64,000 bases of DNA from Rhizobium sp. Root482 (GTDB taxonomy: Bacteria > Pseudomonadota > Alphaproteobacteria > Rhizobiales > Rhizobiaceae). Under the pieces are notes generated by a model. The model had not been told where the DNA came from and made no database searches. It was given only the letters and a program-made list of their open reading frames with translations. The stretch is from the NCBI RefSeq assembly GCF_001426565.1, contig NZ_LMFA01000026.1, forward strand, positions 85,401 through 149,400. The letters run 5' to 3'. Positions 18,743 to 27,302 of the stretch are shown here, in pieces (the first letter of the stretch is position 1; every line of letters begins with the position of its first letter). The position numbers were made by a program, and so were the translations under genes.

Positions 18743-19306
18743 TCAGTCCGCGCGACGAAGATAGGCGATTTCATTGGTATCGACCAGAATGCGTTCGCCG
18801 GTCTCGACAAAAGGCGGGACCATGACGCGGACGCCATTTTCCATGATCGCCGGCTTATAGGAAGAGGCCGCCGTCTGGCCCTTCACGACCGGATCGGCCT
18901 GCGCGATCGTCAGGACAACCTGGTCGGGCAGGGAAATGCCGATCGGTTTCTCGTCATAGAGCTTCACCGTCACCATCATGCCGTCCTGGAGAAAGGTGGC
19001 GCGGTCACCGACGAAATCCTTCTGCAGTTCCAGCTGTTCGTAACTCTCATTGTCCATGAACACCAGCGCATCGCCCTGCTCATAGAGGAACTGGAAGTCC
19101 TTCAGTTCGAGGCTGACGAGTTCGACGGTTTCGGAGGAACGGAAACGCTCGTTGAGCTTGGTGCCGTCGATCAGGTTCTTCAGCTCGACCTGGTTGAAGG
19201 CGCCGCCCTTGCCGGGCTTGACCGTGTTGCACTTCACCGCAGCCCAGAGACCGCCATTGTGCTCGATCACGCCGCCGGGGCGAATTTCGTTGCCGTTGAT
19301 TTTCAT
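18743..19306 (-). CDS. efp: Elongation factor P
   Basis: A 187-residue translation factor that rescues ribosomes stalled at polyproline stretches. It has the three-domain beta-barrel layout: KOW-like domain with [13 protein letters not shown], then the loop PGKGGAF whose Lys33 is the site lysylated by EpmA in many proteobacteria, and the C-terminal domain ending [19 protein letters not shown]. No epmA or epmB is seen in the window. The ATG at 19306 ([11 protein letters not shown]) follows AGGGAA and matches the conserved family start; an upstream extension to 19351 is not supported. Confidence 0.96.
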   Translation of the reverse strand: MKINGNEIRPGGVIEHNGGLWAAVKCNTVKPGKGGAFNQVELKNLIDGTKLNERFRSSETVELVSLELKDFQFLYEQGDALVFMDNESYEQLELQKDFVGDRATFLQDGMMVTVKLYDEKPIGISLPDQVVLTIAQADPVVKGQTAASSYKPAIMENGVRVMVPPFVETGERILVDTNEIAYLRRAD

Positions 19307-19409
19307 GGGGACATTCCCTGGAGACCCTAAAGCCGCCCTGCGGCCAGCCAATCCGGCGCCTCAAGACCACAAAACCCCGCAAAGTTCAAGTGTAGCGGCG
19401 AAATCTCGC

Positions 19410-20672
19410 TCAGGATGGCCGGTATTTATTGGCCGCGCTTAGGGCCGCTTTCTGTTTCTCCTCGGTCAACCCGAGATAGAAATCCTCCAGTGCCGGATCC
19501 TTCAATCCTGCCCGGCGCGACAGCACATACCATTTGGCCGCCTCGACAGGATCGGGCCGCGTGCCGATCGCATTGATATAGAGATGCGACAGCTTGTTCT
19601 GTGCAACGACATTGCCGCCGCCCGCGGCCCGCTGCATCCACTTGAAGCCCTCTTCGAGATTGCGCCCGCCGCCGATCCCATCGACCAGCCAGATGGCGAG
19701 ATCGAGCTGGGCCGTGTCGAAGCCGGCCCGGGCGGCTCTCAGCAGCCAGCCGCGCGCCTTTGCCCGCTTGTCGTCGTCGATCCCATCAACATTCAGGTAG
19801 ATCTGCGACAGCGCATATTGCGCATCGGCAATCCCCTGCTCCGCCGACTTCTCGTAATAGGGCAGCGCCGCCTTCAGGCCCTTCTCACCGGGCATGTCGG
19901 CAACCAGCAGCTGGCCATAGTTGAACTGGGCGGAAGAATTGCCGAGATCGGCGGCCTTCTTCATCAGCTCTTCGGATCTCTTCCTGTCCCTTGGAACATC
20001 GCGCCCCTCCATCAACAGAAGCGCATATTTGAACATGGCGCTCGGATCGCCGGCATTGGCGGCCTGGCCGTACCAGAAGGCGGCATCCTTGCTGTTGCGG
20101 GCAACGCCGAGCCCTTGCGAAAAAATCTCCGCCACTAGCGTCTGCGCCGCCGCGTCGCCAAGCTGCGCGCGCGGCAGGGCAAGCTCCATCGCCGTCAGGT
20201 AGTAGCCGCGCTGATAGGCGCCATAGGCCAGATCGGCCTTGCCGGCGAACGGCTTTTCCTCAGGCAATTCCGGCAGCGCCGCCCCCATCCGCTCGAGCAC
20301 ATTGGTGCCGGTCGAGGGCTCCAGTTTTTCCGCATCCGCCTTCTTCGCATCTTCCGGCGATTGCAGCGGCGGCACGGCGCCTTCCGGCAGCACGGCGCCG
20401 TTGAACGGCGTGATGCGACCGCGCTTTTCAAAAGCGCCATCGTCACTCTCTTCCGCGCCGTCGGCAATCCCGGCGTCACCAGTTTTGCCCGTACCAGACT
20501 TGTCCACGCCAGACTTGTCCACGCCAGCCTTGCCGACGCCTGCCGCAGCAGGCACGTCCTGCACGCCCGGCAAGGCATCCTCGGCATGAAGTCCCACCGG
20601 CAGACCGAAAAGGACCGCGCAGGACAGGGCAAGCAGGAATTGGCGCAGAGGGGGAGACGGAAGGTTCAGCAT
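19410..20672 (-). CDS. Sel1-repeat secreted protein
   Basis: A 420-residue protein with a signal peptide (FLLALSCAVLFGLPVGLHAE), a low-complexity linker containing a small tandem repeat (VDKSG, VDKSG, then TGKTG; about 51-65), and Sel1/TPR-like repeats over residues about 150-400, for example NAGDPSAMFKYALLLMEG and EQGIADAQYALSQIYLN. Such helical-hairpin solenoids bind partner proteins in the periplasm, as in ExoR/PodJ-type regulators; no specific partner can be named. It begins 9 bases after the thiE stop, so it is likely co-transcribed with thiE. Confidence 0.85.
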   Translation of the reverse strand: MLNLPSPPLRQFLLALSCAVLFGLPVGLHAEDALPGVQDVPAAAGVGKAGVDKSGVDKSGTGKTGDAGIADGAEESDDGAFEKRGRITPFNGAVLPEGAVPPLQSPEDAKKADAEKLEPSTGTNVLERMGAALPELPEEKPFAGKADLAYGAYQRGYYLTAMELALPRAQLGDAAAQTLVAEIFSQGLGVARNSKDAAFWYGQAANAGDPSAMFKYALLLMEGRDVPRDRKRSEELMKKAADLGNSSAQFNYGQLLVADMPGEKGLKAALPYYEKSAEQGIADAQYALSQIYLNVDGIDDDKRAKARGWLLRAARAGFDTAQLDLAIWLVDGIGGGRNLEEGFKWMQRAAGGGNVVAQNKLSHLYINAIGTRPDPVEAAKWYVLSRRAGLKDPALEDFYLGLTEEKQKAALSAANKYRPS

Positions 20673-20681
20673 GAAAACGTC

Positions 20682-21335
20682 TTAATCTTCAAACCGTGGC
20701 GCTTTTTCGTCAAGCAGCGCGTTGACGCGCGCAACCACCACGGGCGCCTGTTCCGGATCGCCGAACACCGCCAGGCGCAGGGCGACGAATTCGGCGCCGC
20801 TTTCGGCCGCGGCCAGGACGCCGTCCGGATCGGTGCCGCCCATGACGATGCAGGGAATCTCGATCATCGAGGCCCACCATTCGGCAAGCGCCAGGTTCTT
20901 CGGATGCGCCTCCGGCTTGATATCGCCGTCGAGCTTGCCGAAGAAGATATAGTCGGGCCGCACTTCGCCCATTTCCAGGGCATGGTGACGATCAGTGGCA
21001 TTGCCGCCGCCGACGATGAGCTTGGGAGCGAATTTCTCCATTGCCTCGGCAAGATCGGCGACATTGCCGGTCACATGCAGGCCATCGGCCTTGGCCCGGC
21101 CGGCGACGCGGGTATCGCCGGCAATCAGCGCGGCGCCGCCCGCCTCCTGGATCAGCGGAACCAGCCTTTCCGCGTGTTTCTGGAAGGCGTGGTCGTCCAG
21201 CCCGTATTGCGGCACGATCACCGAGGCCACGTCGCCACCACGCAGCGCGCCGGCAAGGATGTCCGCACGGCTGTCGATATCCTCGATGTCAGGCGCGATG
21301 AGGACGAGGCGGCAGCGATTGTCTGTCTTGCTCAT
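20682..21335 (-). CDS. thiE: Thiamine phosphate synthase-like protein
   Basis: A 217-residue TIM-barrel protein of the ThiE family, which joins HMP-PP and thiazole phosphate. LVLIAPDIED, GLHVTGNVADLAEAM and FFGKLDG correspond to the substrate loops, and MGGTDPDGVLAAAESGAEFVAL to the C-terminal phosphate site. Rhizobia often carry two ThiE-like proteins, and this one resembles the divergent second copy, so activity should not be assumed. No TPP riboswitch is recognisable in the 103-base upstream gap. It is followed 9 bases later by the Sel1 gene and is divergent from the TauE/SafE permease. Confidence 0.85.
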   Translation of the reverse strand: MSKTDNRCRLVLIAPDIEDIDSRADILAGALRGGDVASVIVPQYGLDDHAFQKHAERLVPLIQEAGGAALIAGDTRVAGRAKADGLHVTGNVADLAEAMEKFAPKLIVGGGNATDRHHALEMGEVRPDYIFFGKLDGDIKPEAHPKNLALAEWWASMIEIPCIVMGGTDPDGVLAAAESGAEFVALRLAVFGDPEQAPVVVARVNALLDEKAPRFED

Positions 21336-21438
21336 AATGTCTCTGTTCCGGGTAAAAGGCAGATATGCCCCTGTTCCCTACTCGATTCCGGTCCGCAAAA
21401 GCGATAGACCCTGCAGGCCAAAGGATCAACCGATACCC

Positions 21439-22233
21439 ATGCTCGCCGATTTTCATTTTCCGGACCTTCAATTCTATGCCATCGCCATTCCGGCGGTTCT
21501 GCTCGTCGGCCTCAGCAAGGGTGGCATGGGCGAGGCATTGTCCCTGATGGGCGTGCCGCTCCTGTCGCTGGCGGTCCCGCCGGTGCAGGCGGCGGCGCTG
21601 CTGCTGCCGATCCTGATCGCCATGGACATGGTCTCGCTGTGGATGTGGCGCCAGCATGGCGACAGGCGGACCCTGACGATCCTCCTGCCCGGCGCCCTTG
21701 CCGGCATCGCCATCGGCTGGGCGACGTCGGCCTTCGTGCCGCGCGACGCACTGCGGCTGATCATCGGCCTGATCACCGTTCTTTTCGTCCTTCGCTATGT
21801 CCATATGAGCTGGCGGATGCGCAGCGGCGCCGTCATTGCCGCCAGGCCGCACAAACCGATGCTGGCGCATCTCCTCGGCGCCCTTGCCGGCTACGGCAGT
21901 TTCGTCGCCCATGCCGGCGGCCCGCCTTTCCAGATCTATGCCCTGCCGCTCAAACTGCCGCCGCGCGATTATATCGGCACGATCGTCCGGTTCTTCGCCA
22001 TCCTCAATGCCGTCAAGCTCGTGCCCTATTTCGCGCTCGGCCAGCTGGATTTCAGCAATTTGTCGATATCGCTGACCCTCTTCCCGCTCGCCATGCTGGC
22101 AACCGTCGCCGGCGCCTTCATCGTGCGCCGCATCCAGCCGCAGATCTTCTATCCGTTCATGTATCTGATGGCCTTCCTGGCCGGGCTGAAACTCATCTAT
22201 GACGGGATCACGGTTCTTGCCGGCGGAGCGTGA
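21439..22233 (+). CDS. TauE/SafE (TSUP) family permease
   Basis: A 264-residue inner-membrane protein with about eight hydrophobic segments. The N-terminal VGLSKGGMGEALSLMGVPLL and the second-half GALAGYGSFVAHAGGPPFQIY are the paired TSUP signatures. The family exports or imports sulfur- or carbon-containing anions such as sulfite or sulfoacetate; the substrate is unknown here. I took ATG at 21439 (MLADFHFPDLQF), the last ATG before the first membrane segment; the upstream open frame is non-homologous. An ArsR-type regulator follows 130 bases later on the same strand and could control it. Confidence 0.85.
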   Translation: MLADFHFPDLQFYAIAIPAVLLVGLSKGGMGEALSLMGVPLLSLAVPPVQAAALLLPILIAMDMVSLWMWRQHGDRRTLTILLPGALAGIAIGWATSAFVPRDALRLIIGLITVLFVLRYVHMSWRMRSGAVIAARPHKPMLAHLLGALAGYGSFVAHAGGPPFQIYALPLKLPPRDYIGTIVRFFAILNAVKLVPYFALGQLDFSNLSISLTLFPLAMLATVAGAFIVRRIQPQIFYPFMYLMAFLAGLKLIYDGITVLAGGA

Positions 22234-22363
22234 ACGGCCCGCCGGCACCGACCCTAATCCTTGCGGATAAGCACCACGCATGGTTCATGCTGCAACGCAG
22301 CGGATATCATTGCGCCGCGCCATCCGCTTGCCGGTAAGAGCGAATTCACCTAGTTTTCCGGTC

Positions 22364-22624
22364 ATGACCAATGTCGATCCCTTCGTTGCGATCTCGGATC
22401 CGAACCGGCGATATCTGCTGGAGGAATTGCGGCGCGCGCCGCGCACGGTCAACGAACTGGCGCAAGGACTACCGATAAGCCGCCCCGCCGTGTCTCAACA
22501 TCTGAAGGCTTTGCTGGAGGCCGGGCTCGTCTCGGTGTCGGCAAGCGGCACGAAGCGGATCTATGCGATCAACAGGCCCGGTTTCGACAGGGTCAATCTC
22601 TGGCTGGATCAGTTCTGGTCGTAG
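22364..22624 (+). CDS. ArsR-family regulator (short C-terminus)
   Basis: An 86-residue winged-helix protein. DPNRRYLLEELRRAPRTVNEL and the recognition helix ISRPAVSQHLKALLEAGLVS, then a wing with SGTKRIYAIN, are typical of the ArsR group that regulates SRPBCC or transport genes rather than metals; no metal-binding Cys is present. It ends soon after LWLDQFW, where I recall family members usually running on for 15-25 residues, so the C-terminus is short. The frame stays open for about 57 codons past the TAG, which may be chance. ATG at 22364. The target gene is unknown; the TauE/SafE gene is upstream. Confidence 0.82.
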   Translation: MTNVDPFVAISDPNRRYLLEELRRAPRTVNELAQGLPISRPAVSQHLKALLEAGLVSVSASGTKRIYAINRPGFDRVNLWLDQFWS

Positions 22625-22811
22625 CTGAGGCCGGGAAGGCCAGACATCGGGAAACTTGATACTGCGGCACTGGCGGACCTCATGTCCGCGCTCGACACTT
22701 CCGCCTATCGAAAAGGCTGGAGCAGGCCTGCGAATGTCATATCCGGCTTTTCGGCCATGCAGTCCAGCGTTCGGACAAAAGTCTCCCGATGAATGAGATT
22801 GCTTTACCTAA

Positions 22812-22985
22812 TCAGTGAGTTGAAGAGCGAATCTTCTGGATTTCGTCCTTCAAGCGCAGCTTCCGACGCTTGATGTCGGCAATGTGTACGTCTTGGGCAG
22901 ACGGCTGGGTGAGAGCCGAATGGAGCTCCTGCTCCAGAACACCATGTTTTTTCTCAAGCGTTGCAAGATGAGCCTCAATGGTCAT
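22812..22985 (-). CDS. YdcH family small protein (DUF465)
   Basis: A 57-residue helical-hairpin protein: MTIEAHLATLEKKHGVLEQE forms the first helix and HIADIKRRKLRLKDEIQKI the second, basic one, matching the YdcH/DUF465 pattern. Function is unknown. The ATG at 22985 follows AAGGAAGGGACTGCC; a longer open frame to 23195 is a shadow. It is head-to-head with a second YdcH gene starting at 23198, with a 212-base divergent control region between them. Confidence 0.85.
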   Translation of the reverse strand: MTIEAHLATLEKKHGVLEQELHSALTQPSAQDVHIADIKRRKLRLKDEIQKIRSSTH

Positions 22986-23197
22986 GTGGCAGTCCCTTCC
23001 TTTTGCTTGCATCCGATCAATAGATGCCGGATGTTCCACGTCGTAACACAGCGAGTGTGCCATGCTATCTTTCATTTGTCGAAGGCGAAATCGTGACCAA
23101 GGATAACTTCCCGTTACCGACAATTCTGTGCTAGAGCGACGCTCGATTTGATGCGGATAGCAGACTATCTGCTGCCGGCGCCGACGGGGAACCATCC

Positions 23198-23401
23198 ATG
23201 CCAGACCAGGATCAGGCCGAACTCAGACTAAGCGTAGCGCGGCTGAGACAGGAGCACGAAGACTATGATGTCGCAATCAACGCCATGATCCAGACGGGTT
23301 GCGACGCCCTGCGCATCCAGCGGATGAAGAAGAAGAAACTGGTCATCAAGGACAAGATCACCAAGATCGAGGACCTGATCATCCCCGATATCATCGCCTG
23401 A
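23198..23401 (+). CDS. YdcH family small protein (DUF465), second copy
   Basis: A 67-residue helical-hairpin protein. It shares the plan of the minus-strand neighbour: an N-terminal acidic helix ([20 protein letters not shown]), a short turn, then a Lys-rich helix ([19 protein letters not shown]). The ATG at 23198 has only a weak ribosome site (GGGGAA). It lies 43 bases before purE and on the same strand, so it could be the first gene of a ydcH-purE-purK transcript. Function unknown. Confidence 0.85.
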   Translation: MPDQDQAELRLSVARLRQEHEDYDVAINAMIQTGCDALRIQRMKKKKLVIKDKITKIEDLIIPDIIA

Positions 23402-23444
23402 CGGCGGCCCGGATCTCGCCCTGCAAACAAGCGGAACGAACAAT

Positions 23445-23945
23445 TTGACGAATGCATCAAACCCGCCCGTCGCCATTATCATGGGCAGCCAGTCCGATTG
23501 GGAAACCATGAAGAATGCGGCCGATACGCTCGATGCGCTCGATATCGCCTATGACGCCCGTATCGTTTCGGCGCACCGCACCCCCGATCGGTTGGTGAGC
23601 TTTGCCAAGGGCGCCCGCGACGAGGGTTTCAAGGTGATCATCGCCGGTGCCGGCGGTGCCGCCCATCTGCCGGGAATGGCAGCTTCGATGACGCCCCTGC
23701 CGGTCTTCGGCGTTCCCGTCCAGTCCAAGGCGCTTTCGGGCCAGGACAGCCTTTTGTCGATTGTCCAGATGCCGGCCGGCATTCCCGTCGGCACGCTGGC
23801 GATCGGCCGCGCCGGCGCCGTCAATGCCGCCTTGCTTGCGGCAGCCGTCCTGGCGCTCAGCGACCCGGACCTCGCCGACAGGCTCGACGACTGGCGCGAA
23901 CAGCAAACGGCGACCGTTGCCGAATATCCCGTGGACCAGGCATGA
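23445..23945 (+). CDS. purE: N5-carboxyaminoimidazole ribonucleotide mutase
   Basis: A 166-residue class I PurE that converts N5-CAIR to CAIR in purine synthesis, working after PurK. The motifs [34 protein letters not shown] and PVFGVPVQS cover the active site, including the catalytic His of AHRTP. No ATG lies at a suitable position; I use the TTG at 23445 after GGAACGA because it puts the conserved SQSDW block at the normal distance. Its last codons overlap purK (ATGA), so the two are translationally coupled. Confidence 0.94.
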   Translation: MTNASNPPVAIIMGSQSDWETMKNAADTLDALDIAYDARIVSAHRTPDRLVSFAKGARDEGFKVIIAGAGGAAHLPGMAASMTPLPVFGVPVQSKALSGQDSLLSIVQMPAGIPVGTLAIGRAGAVNAALLAAAVLALSDPDLADRLDDWREQQTATVAEYPVDQA

Positions 23946-24991
23946 GAACGATCGGCATTATCGGCGGTGGCCAGCTTGGCCGCATGCTGGCGATGGCGGC
24001 CGCCCGGCTGAATTTTCGCACCGTGATCCTCGAGCCGCAGGCCGACTGTCCCGCCGCACAGGTGGCCAATAGCCAGATCATTGCCGCCTATGATGACGAA
24101 GAGGCGCTTGCACGGCTTGCGCAGGCCTGCGATCTCGTCACCTATGAATTCGAGAATGTTCCGGTCGATGCGGCCGAACGGCTAGCCCGCTCGCTGCCGG
24201 TCTATCCGCCGCCGAAGGCGTTGGAAGTGGCCCAGGACCGGGTCACCGAAAAACGCTTCCTCAATGGCTGCGGCATTGCCACGGCCGGCTTCCATACCGT
24301 CGACGACCAGCAGCAGCTGGAACGGGCGCTTGCCGATTTTTCCGGCCAGGGCGTGCTGAAGACCCGCCGCCTTGGCTATGACGGCAAGGGCCAGCGAGTG
24401 TTCCGGCAGGCCAGCGACGATGCTGCCGGCGCTTATGAGGCGCTTGGCGGCGTTCCGCTCGTGCTCGAAAGCTTCGTTGCCTTCGAGCGGGAAATCTCGA
24501 TCATCGCCGCCCGCGGCATCGATGGTGCAATCGCCTGTTTCGATCCGGCGGAGAATGTCCATCGCAACGGCATCCTCCATACTTCGACCGTGCCGGCCGC
24601 GATCAATGAGACCACTGCACAGGCCGCCCGGCATGCTGTGGGTTCCGTCCTGTCGGCGCTCGGCTATGTCGGTGTCATCGGCATGGAATTCTTCGTGCTT
24701 GCCGACGGAACGCTGATCGCCAATGAAATTGCCCCGCGCGTCCATAATTCCGGCCACTGGACGGAGGCGGCTTGCGTGGTCTCCCAGTTCGAGCAGCATA
24801 TCCGCGCCGTTGCCGGCCTGCCCCTGTCGGACGGCGCCAGACATTCCGACTGCGTCATGCAAAACCTGATCGGCGACGATATCGATACTCTGCCCGCCTG
24901 GCTTTCGAAGCCAAACGCGCTGGTGCATCTCTATGGCAAGGCCGAAGCGCGACCAGGGCGCAAGATGGGCCATGTCACCTGGCTGACCTGA
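23942..24991 (+). CDS. purK: 5-(Carboxyamino)imidazole ribonucleotide synthase
   Basis: A 349-residue ATP-grasp enzyme that carboxylates AIR with bicarbonate and ATP to give N5-CAIR for PurE. The N-terminus [20 protein letters not shown] and YEFENVP are PurK signatures; the ATP-grasp core shows [13 protein letters not shown] and [13 protein letters not shown]. The start overlaps the purE stop by four bases. A promoter and a hairpin lie in the 184-base gap before rpmJ. Confidence 0.96.
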   Translation: MRTIGIIGGGQLGRMLAMAAARLNFRTVILEPQADCPAAQVANSQIIAAYDDEEALARLAQACDLVTYEFENVPVDAAERLARSLPVYPPPKALEVAQDRVTEKRFLNGCGIATAGFHTVDDQQQLERALADFSGQGVLKTRRLGYDGKGQRVFRQASDDAAGAYEALGGVPLVLESFVAFEREISIIAARGIDGAIACFDPAENVHRNGILHTSTVPAAINETTAQAARHAVGSVLSALGYVGVIGMEFFVLADGTLIANEIAPRVHNSGHWTEAACVVSQFEQHIRAVAGLPLSDGARHSDCVMQNLIGDDIDTLPAWLSKPNALVHLYGKAEARPGRKMGHVTWLT

Positions 24992-25044
24992 GGCTTCAAC
25001 CCACAGAAAAGCCCGGTACCGGCGCGAAAACCGGCGCACTATGG

Positions 25045-25073
25045 TTGACACATTTGCGATGCCGGGTTATTTG
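25045..25073 (+). promoter_or_regulatory. Probable sigma-70 promoter of rpmJ
   Basis: TTGACA (25045-25050), a 17-base spacer and TATTTG (25068-25073). The -35 box is a perfect consensus. Transcription would start near 25080, just before the leader hairpin, leaving an untranslated leader of about 95 bases. Confidence 0.6.
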
Positions 25074-25084
25074 CCTGCCACCCT

Positions 25085-25157
25085 AAGAGCGCGCTCGGCC
25101 TTACCGGTCTGCAGGCGCGCTTTTGATTGTTAAAGACCGGCGAATTCAAGTTCGCCG
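25085..25157 (+). promoter_or_regulatory. rpmJ: Structured rpmJ leader with competing helices
   Basis: Helix A is a 10-bp stem, AAGAGCGCGC (25085-25094) with GCGCGCTTTT (25115-25124), followed by GATTGTT; it is terminator-like. Its loop contains CCGGTCT (25104-25110), complementary to AGACCGG (25134-25140). That downstream piece overlaps a third helix, CGGCGAA/TTCGCCG (25138-25157), which ends 19 bases before the rpmJ ATG. Alternative pairings could tie rpmJ expression to a protein or ribosome signal. It may simply be the purK terminator plus a leader hairpin. Confidence 0.45.
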
Positions 25158-25175
25158 AAACTGCGGATCAGAAAA

Positions 25176-25301
25176 ATGAAGATCAAAAATTCGCTCAAGT
25201 CGCTGAAGGCACGCCACCGCGAAAACCGCCTGGTGCGCCGCAAGGGCCGCGTCTACATCATCAACAAGCTGAACCCGCGCTTCAAGGCTCGCCAGGGCTG
25301 A
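25176..25301 (+). CDS. rpmJ: 50S ribosomal protein L36, zinc-free form
   Basis: A 41-residue basic ribosomal protein, [19 protein letters not shown] at the N-terminus and [17 protein letters not shown] at the C-terminus. This is the L36 fold without the Cys/His zinc cluster (no Cys; one His in the linker). The ATG at 25176 is preceded by GGATCAGAAAA. It has its own promoter and a structured leader. The length makes it easy to miss in gene calls. Together with Cys-free L31 it means neither protein stores zinc in the ribosome. Confidence 0.93.
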   Translation: MKIKNSLKSLKARHRENRLVRRKGRVYIINKLNPRFKARQG

Positions 25302-25462
25302 GCCCTTGCATCTGCTTGCCGCCGGAAACCAGTTTCGCTCGCCTGAGGCTCTGACGGCCTTCGGCGCGATGGGTTTCTGCGCGACTGCAGTGCCTGCAGG
25401 CCATCGGCTTGATGTCCTAAATTTGATTTGATCTTCGGCCGTGGTGGACTAATTTATCTGCC

Positions 25463-26074
25463 ATGGCAAAACGCGTGTCTTCCTTTCTGATCGCCGGTGT
25501 GCTGCTGGCCGCCTCGATTACCGCCGGCCCCTCTCTCCAAGCCGCCGAGCCCGCCGCGCCGCAGGAAAATGCCGCGCCGGATCTGTCCACGCCCCGCCAG
25601 CGGCTGGACACGCTGTTTTCCGAACTGAAGCGCGAAAGCGACGCCGACAAGGCCCGCGATATTTCCGATCGCATCCGCATCGAATGGCAGGAATCCGGCA
25701 GCGCCACGATCAATCTCCTGATGCTATGGGCGACAAAGGCGATGGAAACGAATCGCCAGGCGGCGGCCCTCGATATGTTCGACCAGGTCGTGGCGCTTTC
25801 CCCTGATTATGTGGAGGGCTGGAACCAGCGCGCCACGCTGCATTTCCAGATGGGTAATTTCCGCAAGTCGATGTCGGACATCAACCGGGTTCTGGCGATC
25901 GAGCCGCGCCATTTCGGCGCCCTGGCCGGCATGGCAACAATCCTCACCTCGGCCGGCGAGGACGAACTGGCGCTGCGCGCCTGGGAACAGTTCCTTGCCG
26001 TCTATCCCGCCGAGCGGAAGGCCCAGGAACAGCTTGGAGAGCTACAGGAAAAGCTCGCCGGCAATCGCACATGA
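25463..26074 (+). CDS. Secreted TPR-repeat protein
   Basis: A 203-residue protein with an N-terminal signal peptide (FLIAGVLLAASITAGPSLQA, predicted cleavage near residue 28) and three to four tetratricopeptide repeats between about residues 80 and 195, such as ALDMFDQVVALSPDYVEGWN and FRKSMSDINRVLAIEPRHFG. Probably periplasmic or lipid-anchored elsewhere; no lipobox Cys is seen. I recall similar single-copy TPR proteins in Rhizobiaceae without assigned function. ATG at 25463. The next gene on the strand, a hydrolase, begins 89 bases later. Confidence 0.82.
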   Translation: MAKRVSSFLIAGVLLAASITAGPSLQAAEPAAPQENAAPDLSTPRQRLDTLFSELKRESDADKARDISDRIRIEWQESGSATINLLMLWATKAMETNRQAAALDMFDQVVALSPDYVEGWNQRATLHFQMGNFRKSMSDINRVLAIEPRHFGALAGMATILTSAGEDELALRAWEQFLAVYPAERKAQEQLGELQEKLAGNRT

Positions 26075-26163
26075 TCTCTCCCGGCCGCGAAACCGGCGGC
26101 CGTTTCCACTCGTATCGGTTCCAGTGATCCGCCCCGCGCGCCGGGATATGCGAAAGGATGACG

Positions 26164-27186
26164 ATGCGCCCTGCTACCCGGAACGCCATGCTGCTTCTTG
26201 CCTCTTTCTGTCTCCTCGCGCTTGCCGCCGCATTTGCCTTCAGCGCCTATCAGGCGGCGGCCTTCGAAAGAAACAATCCAAACCGGGGCGAGCGCATCGA
26301 TATCGGCGGCTACCGGATGAACAGCGTGTACATGCCCCGTTCGGAGGGCGCCGACCTGCCGGCCATCGTCTTCATCCACGGCGCCAGCGCCAATCTTCTC
26401 GATCCGATGATCGCCTTCGGCGACAAGCTCAAGGGCCGCGCCGACCTGCTTTTCCTCGACCGGCCCGGCTTTGGATTCTCTGATCGCGGCGGGCCGCAAA
26501 ATGCCTATCCGGACGGCCAGGCCGATGCCATTGCCGCCCTGATGCGCAAGCGCGGCATCGACCGGGCAATCATCGTCAGCCATTCCTTCGGCGGCGCCAT
26601 CGCCGCCAGCTTCGCCTTGAACTACAAGGAGATGGTGGCAGGCCTGCTGTTTCTGTCGCCGGCCACCCATCCCTGGCCGGGCGGTATCGAATGGTATTAC
26701 GACGCCGCCAGACTGCCGGTCCTTGGCTGGCTGTTTTCGACGCTCGTCGCGCCGCCCGTCGGTCTTGCCGCCATAAACAAGGCCACCCAGGTGGTATTCG
26801 CGCCCAATCCCCGACCCGACGACTATATCGAACGGACCTCCGCCTATCTGGCGCTGAGGCCTCACGCCTTTCGCAACAATGCCGTGGATATCGCCAATCT
26901 GCTCGACTATGTGAAACGCGTGTCGCCACGGTATCGGGAGATCAAGGCGCCCACCGTGATCATCACCGGCGACGCCGATCGCATCGTCTTTCCGGAAATC
27001 CATTCCCGCCAGCTGCACGCCGATATCGCCGGATCGAAACTGCTGCGCGTCCACAATCTCGGCCACAAACCGGATTACATCGTCACCGATCTGGCCATCG
27101 CCGCCATCGAAAGCCTGGCTGCTAAATCACGCGACCTGGACGGCTTGGCAAGGCAAGCGGAAGCACAAATCATCGTGGAAGATTAA
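26164..27186 (+). CDS. Alpha/beta hydrolase, membrane-anchored
   Basis: A 340-residue hydrolase with an N-terminal hydrophobic anchor or uncleaved signal (LLLASFCLLALAAAFAFSAY). The fold is seen in IVFIHGASANLLD (oxyanion region), the nucleophile elbow SHSFGGAIA, and the late GDADRIVFPE (acid) and HNLGHKPDYI (His). The substrate is unknown. I prefer ATG at 26164 because GAAAGGA gives proper spacing; the ATG at 26158 overlaps that ribosome site. It ends 116 bases before the convergent pyk, with a minus-strand terminator in the gap. Confidence 0.85.
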   Translation: MRPATRNAMLLLASFCLLALAAAFAFSAYQAAAFERNNPNRGERIDIGGYRMNSVYMPRSEGADLPAIVFIHGASANLLDPMIAFGDKLKGRADLLFLDRPGFGFSDRGGPQNAYPDGQADAIAALMRKRGIDRAIIVSHSFGGAIAASFALNYKEMVAGLLFLSPATHPWPGGIEWYYDAARLPVLGWLFSTLVAPPVGLAAINKATQVVFAPNPRPDDYIERTSAYLALRPHAFRNNAVDIANLLDYVKRVSPRYREIKAPTVIITGDADRIVFPEIHSRQLHADIAGSKLLRVHNLGHKPDYIVTDLAIAAIESLAAKSRDLDGLARQAEAQIIVED

Positions 27187-27253
27187 GTTTACGCGCTTTT
27201 GCACCAACCCGCCCGCCCATCGGGACAGCGCCCTTGGTCATCATGCGGGCAAC

Positions 27254-27280
27254 AAAAAGCCGCCGGATCGCTCCGGCGGC
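27254..27280 (-). terminator. Intrinsic terminator of pyk
   Basis: Read on the minus strand, a 9-bp GC stem (GCCGCCGGA/TCCGGCGGC, 27259-27267 with 27272-27280), 4-base loop, then TTTTTG. It lies 22 bases past the pyk stop. Confidence 0.85.
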
Positions 27281-27302
27281 TTCCTGGTTTTAAACGAGGA
27301 AT

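Noticed and set aside
21336-21438. TPP riboswitch upstream of thiE
   Set aside because: The 103-base gap to the divergent permease has no thi-box pattern on the minus strand that I can recognise.
22625-22811. Open continuation of the ArsR frame past its TAG stop
   Set aside because: About 57 codons without a stop are not improbable at this GC content, and I recognise no domain in the translation.
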